Shown: positions 26,115-34,505 of the stretch, one piece after another
Layout of the letters: every line of letters begins with the position of its first letter
Position numbering within the stretch: the first letter of the stretch is position 1
From: Streptomyces musisoli
GTDB lineage: Bacteria > Actinomycetota > Actinomycetes > Streptomycetales > Streptomycetaceae
Reading direction: 5' to 3'
Length of the DNA stretch: 64,000 nucleotides
Assembly (NCBI RefSeq): GCF_016741855.1
Contig: NZ_JAERRH010000003.1
Coordinates: forward strand, 372,001 to 436,000
Translations under genes and position numbers: made by a program
The notes under the pieces: generated by a model
Database searches by the model: none
Told to the model about the DNA's origin: nothing
The model's input: the letters and a program-made list of their open reading frames with translations, nothing else

Positions 26115-26648
26115 CTAGCGGCGGCTCTTGCCCGTCAGGCCTCTCCACCAACGCCGGAAATCGCTCAGTGTGCACGGGTCGGTGACTCCCGCCTTGAATT
26201 CGCGAAGCCGTGCGTACAGGTGTCCCGCGAGTGGATCGGCAAGAATCTCGTTCCAGACCCTCGTGAAGGGCCAGTGGCTCATTCTGTCGGTGATCCCATG
26301 CTCCCAGAGGTCCCATGTGGCGTCGGTGACCCACCCCTCGGCCCGCATGTTGAGCTGCGTCTCACAGAGCCGGAAGTAGGAGCGCACGGCTTTCTGATCC
26401 CTCTCTGTCAATTCAGCGGGCGGCGGATCCTGGGTGGCCCCCCTCAAGGCTGCGAGGCTCAACCGTTCCATCAGGGCCTGGTACCGCTCCTCGAAGCGGT
26501 CCTCATAACCGCGGATCCGCAACTTGCGGGCCTGCTTCAGACCAACTAGCCCGAGCAGTACGCCACCTGCGACGACGGCCTGACTGATCGCGGCCACGCC
26601 GAACCACCAGGTGTCCCACACGTACGCAGCAGTGATGACCTGGGGCAT
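26115..26648 (-). CDS. Small membrane-anchored protein, leftward cargo gene
   Basis: 177 residues from the ATG at 26648. A hydrophobic span (WWFGVAAISQAVVAGGVLLGLV) is followed by basic residues and a long helical cytoplasmic part (RFEERYQALMERL...) ending in RRWWRGLTGKSRR. Opposite strand to its neighbours, convergent with the HTH gene and divergent from the terminase operon. It is the third protein of this anchor-plus-helix type in 2 kb. Confidence 0.7.
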   Translation of the reverse strand: MPQVITAAYVWDTWWFGVAAISQAVVAGGVLLGLVGLKQARKLRIRGYEDRFEERYQALMERLSLAALRGATQDPPPAELTERDQKAVRSYFRLCETQLNMRAEGWVTDATWDLWEHGITDRMSHWPFTRVWNEILADPLAGHLYARLREFKAGVTDPCTLSDFRRWWRGLTGKSRR

Positions 26649-26712
26649 GAGTCCATCGCATGCCAACCCGGAGCTTCGCGCTACTGCGCTTGGTCCGCTT
26701 GAGTGAGCGCAC

Positions 26713-26726
26713 CTGACGGCCGTCAG
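26713..26726. promoter_or_regulatory. CTGAC-N4-GTCAG dyad in a divergent promoter gap
   Basis: CTGACGGCCGTCAG is a perfect 14-bp palindrome lying between the divergent gene at 26115-26648 and the terminase small-subunit gene at 26777, an operator-like position for both. Confidence 0.6.
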
Positions 26727-26776
26727 AGCCTGACCGGTCACCCGTCACCACACGCGTGTGAGGGGGTGAGCCGGCC

Positions 26777-27289
26777 GTGGCCCGAACCTTCTCCGCAGAG
26801 GACGAGGAGCGGCTCCGTCAGCTCCACGCTGACGGCGTCAGCAGGAACGAGATCGCCCGTCAGATGGGATGGGCCGTCGGCACCATCACGAACCACGCGA
26901 ACCGGCTCGGGCTCTCCTTCGACAGGGAGGCCGTCAGGGCCGCCACTGACGCCCGTCAGGTCGATCTGAAGGACAGGCGCCAGCGGATCCAGGAACAGCT
27001 CCTGGAGCTGGCCGAGCGGTCCATCGAGCGGACCCAGAGCCGGTACCTCCTGACGGGCTTCTCGCACACCGGTGAGATGACCGCCGAGTGGCTCCAGCAG
27101 CCCCCGGCCCGGGAAACCAAGGACCTGACGGCCGCCGCGATGAGCGCGCTGGCCCGGTTCGATGCGAAGGCCAAGGACGACACCGGGGACGAGGGGGTCT
27201 CGGAGGCCCGCTCGATGCTCGGAGATCTCGGCAAGGCCCTGACGGCCGCCGCAGAGCAGATGGGCGAGGGCGACGGGGACAGTGCCTGA
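26777..27289 (+). CDS. terS: Terminase small subunit
   Basis: 170 residues from a GTG. An N-terminal helix-turn-helix (VSRNEIARQMGWAVGTITNHANRLGL) is followed by a helical oligomerisation region. This is the usual plan of the small terminase, which recognises packaging sites and stimulates the large subunit. It is directly before the large subunit. The gene itself holds two dyads, CTGACGGCGTCAG (26829-26841) and CTGACGCCCGTCAG (26946-26959), which could be its own recognition sites. Confidence 0.82.
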   Translation: MARTFSAEDEERLRQLHADGVSRNEIARQMGWAVGTITNHANRLGLSFDREAVRAATDARQVDLKDRRQRIQEQLLELAERSIERTQSRYLLTGFSHTGEMTAEWLQQPPARETKDLTAAAMSALARFDAKAKDDTGDEGVSEARSMLGDLGKALTAAAEQMGEGDGDSA

Positions 27290-27301
27290 CGGGAGGTCCT
27301 G

Positions 27302-28576
27302 ATGGATCTCAGCAGCCTCCCCCTCAGCCCTAAGCAGATCCGCTCCATCGCCGAGTCCGCACGGCACCGCATCTCCCTGTGGAGCGGTGCCGTGCGCTCG
27401 GGCAAGACCATCGCCTCGCTGGTCGCCTTCCTGATCGCCATCGCCGCCGCACCGTCTTCCGGGCTGGTGCTGATCGTCGGGCGGTCTCTCCAGACCATCG
27501 AGCGCAACATCCTCGATCCGCTTCAGGACCCGGCGCTGTTCGGCCCCCTGGCGAGGCACGTGCAGCACACCAGAGGCGCCACGACGGCCGTCATCCTCGG
27601 CAGGGTCGTCCACCTCATCGGCGCATCGGACGCACGAGCAGAAGGGCGTCTGCGAGGTCTCACCGCGTGCCTGGCCCTGGCGGACGAGCTGACGCTCTTG
27701 CCGGAGGCGTTCCTCAACCAGCTCCTGGGGCGTCTCAGCGTGCCTGGCAGCCGACTGCTGGGGACCACGAACCCCGACAGTCCTACGCACTGGCTGAAGC
27801 AGAACTATCTCGACCGGGCCCACGAGCTGGACCTTGGCCACTGGCACTTCACCCTGGACGACAACCCCTCGCTGGATCCGGCGTACGTGACGGCTCTGAA
27901 GGCCGAGTACGGCCCGGGGACGCTCTGGTACGACCGGTTCATCCTCGGCCTTTGGAAGGCCGCCGAGGGGGCCGTGTACGGCATGTTCGACGAGTCCCGC
28001 CACGTGGTGGACATCCTCCCGACGATCCAGACCTGGTTCGCCCTGGGGATCGATTACGGCACGCAGAACCCTCTGCATGCGGTCCTCGTAGGCCTCGGAG
28101 TGGACGGCCGGCTCTACGTCGGCAGCGAGTGGCGTTACGACGGCAGGCGCTCGATGCTCCCGCTCACAGACCTGGAGTACTCCGAGCGCCTGAGGGGCTG
28201 GCTCGCCTCGCTGAGGCCGCCTGGATCCCACATGGCCGGAGTGCACCCGCAGTACGTGGTGGTGGACCCCAGTGCCGCGAGCTTCATCCAACAGCTCCAC
28301 CGTGACCGGCTCACCCCGGTAGTGGCCGAGAACGCGGTCCTGGACGGCATCCGCACCGTCAGCTCCCTGCTGGCCTCCGGGAAGCTCCTGATCCATCGCT
28401 CGTGCACTGAGCTGATCAGAGAGATCCAGGGCTACGTCTGGGACCCGAAGGCCGCTCTCCTCGGCGAAGACAAACCGCTGAAGTCGACTAACGCGGACCA
28501 CGGGCTCGATGCCCTGCGGTACGCGCTCCAGACCACCGAGTCCCTCTGGCGCAGACAGATCGAGGAGGTGGCCTGA
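27302..28576 (+). CDS. terL: Terminase large subunit
   Basis: 424 residues, PBSX type. Walker A is SGAVRSGKT (28-36), Walker B with the catalytic Glu is LALADEL (124-130), and the RNase H-like nuclease acids are in GIDYGTQN (Asp251), VVVDPSA and ADHGLDALRYAL. The enzyme is the motor that pulls DNA into the empty head and cuts it. Its stop overlaps the portal start. Confidence 0.95.
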   Translation: MDLSSLPLSPKQIRSIAESARHRISLWSGAVRSGKTIASLVAFLIAIAAAPSSGLVLIVGRSLQTIERNILDPLQDPALFGPLARHVQHTRGATTAVILGRVVHLIGASDARAEGRLRGLTACLALADELTLLPEAFLNQLLGRLSVPGSRLLGTTNPDSPTHWLKQNYLDRAHELDLGHWHFTLDDNPSLDPAYVTALKAEYGPGTLWYDRFILGLWKAAEGAVYGMFDESRHVVDILPTIQTWFALGIDYGTQNPLHAVLVGLGVDGRLYVGSEWRYDGRRSMLPLTDLEYSERLRGWLASLRPPGSHMAGVHPQYVVVDPSAASFIQQLHRDRLTPVVAENAVLDGIRTVSSLLASGKLLIHRSCTELIREIQGYVWDPKAALLGEDKPLKSTNADHGLDALRYALQTTESLWRRQIEEVA

Positions 28577-30111
28577 TGCCACTGCCGCAGAACGACATCG
28601 CCTGGCCGCCGACCGACCCATGCGTACAGGCCGCCCTGGCCGACTGGGACGCCTGGTACAGCGCCGACCCCGACCGTCTCGGGGAGCGGTATCTCGGCCG
28701 TACGAGCCGGGAGGCCCCGGACTTCCGTCCCTCGCAGTTCCGCGGCGGCATGGTGGGCCGGGTCGCCCGGTGGTTCTGGGGCATCCCCAGCGGGCCCGGC
28801 CAGAAGCGGACCAAGCTCCACGTCCCGATCGCCGGAGACATCGCCCGTACGAGCAGCAGTCTGCTGTTCTCCGAGCCCCCGGTCCTCCTGAGTACCGAGA
28901 AGGGCACTCAGGCCCGCCTGGACGACCTGGTGGAGTCCGGTCTGCATCCGACCCTGCTGGAGGCCGGAGAGGTCTGCGCGGCCCTCGGAGGCGCGTACCT
29001 GCGGGTGGTGTGGGATCAGGAGATCAGCAACCGTCCCTGGATCGACAGCGTGGCCGCAGACGCCGCAGTGCCGGAGTTCCGGTACGGACGCCTGATCGCG
29101 GTGACCTTCTGGACCGTGGTGGAGCAGGACAACCGCGAGGTCTGGAGGCACCTGGAGCGGCACGAGAAGGGCCGGATCCTCCACGGGCTCTACCGGGGCA
29201 CCGTAGGAACTCTGGGCACACGCCTGCCGCTTGCGGACCACCCGGACACCGAGCCGTTCGCCAACCTGGTCACCGAGGACTGGATCGAGACCGGTGCGCC
29301 GGCTCACCTCACGGCCGCGTACGTGCCCAACGTCCGTCCCGCCAAGGCTTGGCGGCACATCCCCTCCGCCGCCCACTGGGGGCAGTCGGACTTCCAGGGG
29401 GTCGAGCCCATCTTCGACGCCCTGGACGAGACCTGGACCTCCTGGATGCGCGACATCCGGATCGGCAAGGGCCGGATCGTCGTCCCGAACTCCATGCTCC
29501 GGGACCACGGCCCCGGCCAAGGGGCGTCATGGAACGAAGACCAGGAGGTTTACGCCGGGCTGGAGATGCTGGAGCGTCCGGGAGAGAACCAGCTCACGGT
29601 GACCCAGTTCGCCATCCGCGTCCAGGAGCACAAGGAGACCTGCTCGGCTCTTATTGAGCAGGCCGCGCGCCAGGCCGGATACTCGGCCGCCACGTTCGGC
29701 ATAACGGGCGACGGCAGCGCGGTGACCGCGACGGAGATCCGGGCCCGTGAGCGGCGGTCGATGAGCACCCGGGCCCGCAAGACCCTCTACTGGCGCCCTG
29801 CACTGGCCGACATCGTCGCGGCTCTGCTCGCAGTCGAGGCGGGCCCCCTCTTCGGTGTGTCCGCACTGGACCTGGAACCGCCTCATGTGGAGTTCGAGGA
29901 CTCCATCAGCGAGTCTCCCAAGGAGGTCGCGGAGACGGTCGAGCTGCTGCGCCGGGCTCAAGCCGCTTCCGCAGAGACGCTCGTCCGAATGCAGCATCCG
30001 GACTGGGACGACCCCCAGGTGTCCAGGGAAGTCGATGCGATCCTCAACGAGTCCAAGCGCACCTTGATCGACTCAACGACCGAAGCAGAAGCCCCCGTCC
30101 GCGCTACGTAG
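28576..30111 (+). CDS. Portal protein (SPP1 gp6-like)
   Basis: 511 residues, right for SPP1 gp6-type portals. ATEIRARERRSMSTRARK and the long helical C-terminal part match the stem and crown regions, with EVAETVELLRRAQAASAETLVRM near the end. The portal forms the dodecameric gate of the capsid to which terminase docks. It overlaps the terminase stop and is followed by two opposite-strand genes. Confidence 0.9.
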   Translation: MPLPQNDIAWPPTDPCVQAALADWDAWYSADPDRLGERYLGRTSREAPDFRPSQFRGGMVGRVARWFWGIPSGPGQKRTKLHVPIAGDIARTSSSLLFSEPPVLLSTEKGTQARLDDLVESGLHPTLLEAGEVCAALGGAYLRVVWDQEISNRPWIDSVAADAAVPEFRYGRLIAVTFWTVVEQDNREVWRHLERHEKGRILHGLYRGTVGTLGTRLPLADHPDTEPFANLVTEDWIETGAPAHLTAAYVPNVRPAKAWRHIPSAAHWGQSDFQGVEPIFDALDETWTSWMRDIRIGKGRIVVPNSMLRDHGPGQGASWNEDQEVYAGLEMLERPGENQLTVTQFAIRVQEHKETCSALIEQAARQAGYSAATFGITGDGSAVTATEIRARERRSMSTRARKTLYWRPALADIVAALLAVEAGPLFGVSALDLEPPHVEFEDSISESPKEVAETVELLRRAQAASAETLVRMQHPDWDDPQVSREVDAILNESKRTLIDSTTEAEAPVRAT

Positions 30112-30421
30112 CGGTGGGAGGGCTACCGGCAGCTATCCGTTTGCGTGCAGATCTCCGGTAGTCAAACATCCGCCGCACGTACGTCCTAGCGAACTCTTCT
30201 GCCCCTGCCACTTCCGAAGCGGGATACCGCTCTGCGTAGGCACTGACGTACGTCTCCGCCGCTGTGACGGACTCTGCGCGTAGGTACTCCAAGAGTTCTT
30301 GCACGGTACCTGCCGGATGCAGTTCCGCCCACACTTCGACCGTGTGGTGCGCATAGGCGGTGTTCATCACCGGCTCGTCACTCGGCTTCTCGCCTACGGG
30401 TTCCACGGACCTCTTAGTCAT
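30104..30421 (-). CDS. Opposite-strand gene within the head cluster
   Basis: 105 residues from an ATG at 30421. The middle is helical and acidic (VQELLEYLRAESVTAAETYV) with a basic end (RRSARKRIAAGS). It overlaps the portal stop by 8 bp and its upstream partner by 8 bp. With that partner it forms a two-gene insert reading against the structural operon, the typical look of a moron. No family recognised. Confidence 0.7.
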   Translation of the reverse strand: MTKRSVEPVGEKPSDEPVMNTAYAHHTVEVWAELHPAGTVQELLEYLRAESVTAAETYVSAYAERYPASEVAGAEEFARTYVRRMFDYRRSARKRIAAGSPPTAT

Positions 30422-30638
30422 CGCCGCTGACCTTCTCCCAGGCGGCAGGGCCGAAGACGTCAACGGTGTCCGTGTAGTCCACGGCATACCCATCCGAGTC
30501 GTTCTTCGTCGTCGTGCACTGCACAACTAGGGCACCACTGCCGTGAATTTTGTACCTGTATGCACGGATCTCTGTGTCCGTCCGCCCGTCCTCGTAGGTC
30601 ACGGACTTTCCACTCAGCAGCCTGATCTCGACGCTCAT
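30414..30638 (-). CDS. Opposite-strand gene within the head cluster
   Basis: 74 residues beginning MSVEIRLLSGKSVTYEDGRT; mostly beta-strand in pattern. It lies upstream of the 105-residue gene and probably shares its transcript. The 96-bp gap to the scaffold gene should hold its promoter, but I see no convincing boxes. Confidence 0.68.
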   Translation of the reverse strand: MSVEIRLLSGKSVTYEDGRTDTEIRAYRYKIHGSGALVVQCTTTKNDSDGYAVDYTDTVDVFGPAAWEKVSGDD

Positions 30639-30734
30639 GCGCGCACCGTACTGAAGATCAGCCACGCGTGGGCCCAGATGCTTCCGGCACCCGCCGCACG
30701 GCGACCGCCGGGCAACCCGAAACGGGAGAACACC

Positions 30735-31445
30735 ATGCACCAGCACAAGCACCCGCTCGCCACGTACGCCCCGGGAACGGTCCTCGGGTACCGCCGCAAC
30801 GGCGCCCCGATCTACGCCATCGCGGGAGGCAGCGGCGAGGGCGACATCCAGGTCCCTGGGACGAATCCGGATGTCGACACCATCCAGCCGCCCCAGCCGG
30901 CGCAGGGCCCGGATACCTCGGGCCAGGGCACTCAGCCGACCGCACCGCCCGAGCAGGGCGACGGGACGGACTGGAAGGCCCACGCCCGCGAGTGGGAGAA
31001 GCGCGCCAAGGCCAACGCCAAGGCCGCCGACGAACTGGAGAAGATCCGCAAGCAGAACCAGAGCGAGCAGGAGAAGGCCGTCGAGGAGGCCGAGGCGAGG
31101 GGTCGCGCGACCGCCGCCAAGGACTACGGCTCGAAGCTCGCCCAAGCCCGGTTCGAGGCCGCAGCCGCGCAGGCCGGGGTCAACCTCTCCGAGGTCGCCG
31201 AGTTCATCAGCGTCACCCAGTTCGTGGGTGATGACGGCGAGGCCGACGACAAGGCCATCAAGGCCGCCGTGGCGAAGTTCGCCAAGCTCGCGCCCACCCG
31301 TGGAGTCGGGCGTTCCGGCGCCGATCTCTCCGGCGGTTCGGGCGACCAGCCCGCCTCGCTCGACAAGCAGATCGCCGACGCCGAGTCCCGACGCGACTTC
31401 GCGACCACCATCCGACTCAAGCGGCAGAAGGCCGCTCAGACCTGA
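30735..31445 (+). CDS. Scaffolding protein
   Basis: 236 residues. A flexible Pro/Gln/Gly-rich N-terminus is followed by a charged helical region (WKAHAREWEKRAKANAKAADELEKIRKQ) and a Lys/Arg-rich tail, the plan of phage scaffolds that guide capsid assembly and then leave. Position between portal and major capsid gene agrees. A GGGAG ribosome site precedes the ATG at 30735. Confidence 0.82.
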   Translation: MHQHKHPLATYAPGTVLGYRRNGAPIYAIAGGSGEGDIQVPGTNPDVDTIQPPQPAQGPDTSGQGTQPTAPPEQGDGTDWKAHAREWEKRAKANAKAADELEKIRKQNQSEQEKAVEEAEARGRATAAKDYGSKLAQARFEAAAAQAGVNLSEVAEFISVTQFVGDDGEADDKAIKAAVAKFAKLAPTRGVGRSGADLSGGSGDQPASLDKQIADAESRRDFATTIRLKRQKAAQT

Positions 31446-31459
31446 TCTAAGGAGGCACC

Positions 31460-32662
31460 ATGGCCGGGATCACCGGAATGGGCACCACCTTCAACCTGCC
31501 CAACTACGCGGGCGAGCTGTTCGCCCTCACGCCGGACGACACCCCGCTGCTCTCGGCCATCGGTGGCCTCACCGGCGGCGGCATGACCACTGCCAGCGAG
31601 TTCGAGTGGCAGACCTACGACCTCCGCGACCCGGGCCAGATCGTCCAGGTGGAGGGGGCGACTGCCCCGACCGCCCAGGAGCGCGCTCGGGCGAACGTCC
31701 GCAACGTCTGCCAGATCCACCAGTCCAAGGTCTCGGTCTCCTACACCAAGCAGGCCGCCGTCGGGCAGCTCGCGACCCCGGGTTCCGCGCCGTACCGCAG
31801 CGTGGACGGCTCGAACCCGGTGACCAACGAGCTGGACTGGCAGGTCGTCAATGAGCTGAAGGCCATCGCGCTGGACGTGAACTGGAGCTTCATCAACGGC
31901 TCGTACGCCAACCCGACGACCAACGGCAGCGCGCGTCAGACCCGTGGCCTGCTCCAGGCCATCACCACCAACCGGATCGCCAAGGGCACCAGCGTGACCG
32001 GCGCGACCTCGGCCACCGACACGATCACCGCCACCTCGCACGGCCTGTCCGTCGGCAACAAGATCGTGTTCACTGCGACCGGCGCCATGTCCGGCGTGGT
32101 GGCCGGGCGCGTCTACTACGTCACCAACGTGGCCGACGCGAACAACTTCAAGATCGCCACCAGCTCCGGTGGTGCTGCCCTCACGGTCGGCACCGCGACG
32201 GGCATCGCGTTCACCAAGCCCTGGTCGACCGCGCTCACCGGCGATCACGTCTCGGACCTGCTCCAGCTCGCCTACGACAACGGCGGCATCAGCGAGCAGA
32301 GCACCGGCACGCTGCTGTGCAACTCCATCCAGAAGCGCGCCATCACCAAGGCGTTCGCCAGCCAGTACGGCCAGTACACCGAGACCACCCGCAACGTGGG
32401 CGGCGTCGCCGTCACGACCGTGGTGACGGACTTCGGCACCCTCAACCTGATGATGGACCGGCACATGCCGCAGGACACCATCGCCGCGGTTTCGCTGGAG
32501 CAGCTCATGCCCGTCTTCATGAACGTCCCCGGCAAGGGCGTCTTCTTCGAGGAGCCGCTCGCCAAGACCGGTGCCTCGGACGAGGTGCAGCTCTACGGCG
32601 AGATCGGTCTGAAGTACGGCGCCGAGCGCGCCCACGCGGTCATGACCGGTCTGGTGGTGTGA
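31460..32662 (+). CDS. Major capsid protein with an inserted beta domain
   Basis: 400 residues, of the HK97-fold group often labelled SU10-like. Typical parts are TTFNLPNYAGELFALTPDDT, EWQTYDLRD and the C-terminal GLKYGAERAHAVMTGLVV. Residues about 182-252 (ATDTITATSHGLSVGNKIVF through GTATGIAFT) are a Gly/Thr-rich beta segment inserted in the capsid fold, best explained as an extra surface domain. A GGAGG ribosome site precedes the ATG. Confidence 0.9.
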   Translation: MAGITGMGTTFNLPNYAGELFALTPDDTPLLSAIGGLTGGGMTTASEFEWQTYDLRDPGQIVQVEGATAPTAQERARANVRNVCQIHQSKVSVSYTKQAAVGQLATPGSAPYRSVDGSNPVTNELDWQVVNELKAIALDVNWSFINGSYANPTTNGSARQTRGLLQAITTNRIAKGTSVTGATSATDTITATSHGLSVGNKIVFTATGAMSGVVAGRVYYVTNVADANNFKIATSSGGAALTVGTATGIAFTKPWSTALTGDHVSDLLQLAYDNGGISEQSTGTLLCNSIQKRAITKAFASQYGQYTETTRNVGGVAVTTVVTDFGTLNLMMDRHMPQDTIAAVSLEQLMPVFMNVPGKGVFFEEPLAKTGASDEVQLYGEIGLKYGAERAHAVMTGLVV

Positions 32663-32665
32663 TCC

Positions 32666-32878
32666 GTGGCCATCTACGAGCGAGGATCCGGCCCGCACGT
32701 AGCCGAGCGCGTCCAGCCCGAGCCGGGTGGTTCTGAGGAGAAGCGCTTGGAAGCGCTGGCCGAGCAGGGCGCTGACGGATGGCATCGCGTCGAGGACGCC
32801 GAGCTTGAGCCGGCCTCCAAGGATTCCGCGAGCAAGCGGCCCGCCAAGGCGGCCCAGAAGACCGAGGAGAAGAGCTGA
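32666..32878 (+). CDS. Small charged protein after the capsid gene
   Basis: 70 residues from a GTG; rich in Glu, Lys, Ala and Ser, probably disordered. It lies three bases after the capsid stop and its own stop overlaps the next ATG. Unknown function. Confidence 0.68.
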   Translation: MAIYERGSGPHVAERVQPEPGGSEEKRLEALAEQGADGWHRVEDAELEPASKDSASKRPAKAAQKTEEKS

Positions 32879-33213
32879 TGGCGCGTACCGCCCTCACCCC
32901 GCAGAAGTTCGCCACGCTGGGCCTCGCCCCGACCTACGTGGCGCCGGACGTGGCGGGGGTCTCCCTCCGGTCCAGCGGCAAGCAGGTGCTCCACGTCAAG
33001 AACGCCTCGGGCTCCTCGATCACCGTCACGCTGAAGATCGGCAAGACCGTCGAGGGCCAGGCCGTCACCGCTCCCACCGCCACGGTGGCCGCCGGTGCCG
33101 AGAAGTTCTTCGGCCCGTTCAACGACAACTACGAGCAGCCGGACGGCACGGACACCGTGTTCGTGGACTTCTCGGCCGTCACAAGCGTCACGGTCGCCTG
33201 CCTGTCGCTCTGA
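32878..33213 (+). CDS. Possible capsid decoration protein
   Basis: 111 residues, beta-strand pattern throughout (VLHVKNASGSSITVTLKIGK). Its place next to the capsid gene and its compact beta make-up suit a decoration or head-fibre protein; homology cannot be proven by eye. Confidence 0.6.
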   Translation: MARTALTPQKFATLGLAPTYVAPDVAGVSLRSSGKQVLHVKNASGSSITVTLKIGKTVEGQAVTAPTATVAAGAEKFFGPFNDNYEQPDGTDTVFVDFSAVTSVTVACLSL

Positions 33214-33229
33214 GTCGGAGGAGGCGTCC

Positions 33230-33619
33230 ATGGCCTACGCCACTGTCGAGGAGTTCACCGCGTTCCTCGATCCGGACCCTGTCCCGGCCAACGCCCAGCG
33301 GCTCCTGGATCGGGCCTCCACGAAGCTCGACCAGCTCCTGATGGGAGCGGTGTACAAGACCGATGACGACGGCCTCCCTGCGGACCCTGCCCTTGCGGCG
33401 GTGTTCCGGGAGGCTGTCTGCATCCAGGCCCAGTACATCGACTCTTTGGGGGATGAGACGGGGAGCATGGCCAACGTCTCCCAGATGTCCCTGGGCACCC
33501 AGCAGATCGTCCGGGCTCTGTCAGTCGTCGGCAGCGGCACACCCCGGGTCTCCCCCGACCTGATGGTCCTGCTCCAGACCAAGGGCCTGTGGCCGGTGAA
33601 CCCGTACGTCTGGGGGTGA
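33230..33619 (+). CDS. Head-tail connector (HK97 gp6-like)
   Basis: 129 residues, mostly helical; MAYATVEEFTAFLDPDPV and AVFREAVCIQAQYIDSLG match the helical connector that binds under the portal. A GGAGG ribosome site lies upstream. It is the first of four successive connector or tail-completion genes. Confidence 0.75.
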   Translation: MAYATVEEFTAFLDPDPVPANAQRLLDRASTKLDQLLMGAVYKTDDDGLPADPALAAVFREAVCIQAQYIDSLGDETGSMANVSQMSLGTQQIVRALSVVGSGTPRVSPDLMVLLQTKGLWPVNPYVWG

Positions 33620-33622
33620 GCC

Positions 33623-33964
33623 GTGCTGCTCCTCCCCACGCACACGGTCACGGTCCTGAGCCGGCCAGCTCCCACGAGGGACCGGCAGAACAACCGGGTC
33701 GTGGAATGGTCGACGGCCGCCAGGACCTCGTACCAGGGCCGTGTGGAGCCGCTCAGCAGCTCGGAGACGGTCCAGCAGGGCGACCAGGTCATCACGACCC
33801 TGGACTGCTTCCTGCCCCCGTCAGCGGTCGTCACGGAGTACGACCGGGCCGAGGTCGACGGCGTCACGTACGAGGTCGACGGCAAACCCGACGTCTACAC
33901 CGGGCACGGCCCCCTGAAGCTCCTCGCGCACCAGCGGCTGACCCTTAGGCGGGTGACCGGCTGA
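33623..33964 (+). CDS. Head-tail stopper (SPP1 gp16-like)
   Basis: 113 residues from a GTG. TVTVLSRPAPTRDRQNNRVV and VDGVTYEVDGKPDVYTGHG give the small beta-barrel typical of head-closure proteins that seal the portal and join the tail. Order and size support the call. Its stop overlaps the next start. Confidence 0.75.
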   Translation: MLLLPTHTVTVLSRPAPTRDRQNNRVVEWSTAARTSYQGRVEPLSSSETVQQGDQVITTLDCFLPPSAVVTEYDRAEVDGVTYEVDGKPDVYTGHGPLKLLAHQRLTLRRVTG

Positions 33965-34257
33965 TGGCGGGGGTCTTCGTACCCAACGAGGCGGCCATCG
34001 CCTCTCTGGTCTACGCGGAGTTCGTCCAGGCCAACCTGCACGACCGGGCTGCTCGGGTGGTGGACGTGGCCAAGTCCAACGCGCCTATGGAGACCGGCCG
34101 GTACCGCGACTCCATCCATGCCGAGGACGGCCCCGAGGGCTCGGTCCTGATCGTCTCGGACGTCGAGTACGCGGCGGTGGTCGAACTCGGCACGCGGGAT
34201 GCAGGTCATTCCGCCCACCACACCATCGCCAACGCACTCGATGCAGCAAGGGACTGA
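33964..34257 (+). CDS. Tail completion protein (HK97 gp10-like)
   Basis: 97 residues. VDVAKSNAPMETGRYRDSI and VEYAAVVELGTRDAGHSAHH carry the APMETGRYRDS/E-x-GT pattern of the HK97 gp10 family, a tail-completion protein at the head-tail interface. Position after the stopper agrees. Confidence 0.8.
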   Translation: MAGVFVPNEAAIASLVYAEFVQANLHDRAARVVDVAKSNAPMETGRYRDSIHAEDGPEGSVLIVSDVEYAAVVELGTRDAGHSAHHTIANALDAARD

Positions 34258-34259
34258 CC

Positions 34260-34496
34260 ATGGCCAAGCTCAAGCTCACCTTCGCCTACCAGGGCCACCA
34301 GCCCGGCGACGTCGTGGACGTGCCGGACAAGGACGTCAAGGACCTCGTACGGGCCGGGATCGGTCACCTGGAGGGCTCCGAGCCGGTGCTTCGGCTCGGG
34401 CGGCTCCCGGAGGTCTCCGAGCCCGTCCAGAACGCCCCTGAGCCGGCCAAGCGCACGCGCAAGGCCGAGGCACAGGACACGCCGCCCGCCGAGTAG
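34260..34496 (+). CDS. Small protein of the connector region
   Basis: 78 residues. FAYQGHQPGDVVDVPDKDVK suggests a small beta fold, and the C-terminus is Pro/Glu/Lys-rich and probably disordered. Lies 2 bp after the gp10-like gene. Similar short proteins occur at this place in many actinophages, with no assigned role. Confidence 0.68.
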   Translation: MAKLKLTFAYQGHQPGDVVDVPDKDVKDLVRAGIGHLEGSEPVLRLGRLPEVSEPVQNAPEPAKRTRKAEAQDTPPAE

Positions 34497-34505
34497 GAGG
34501 CTGCG

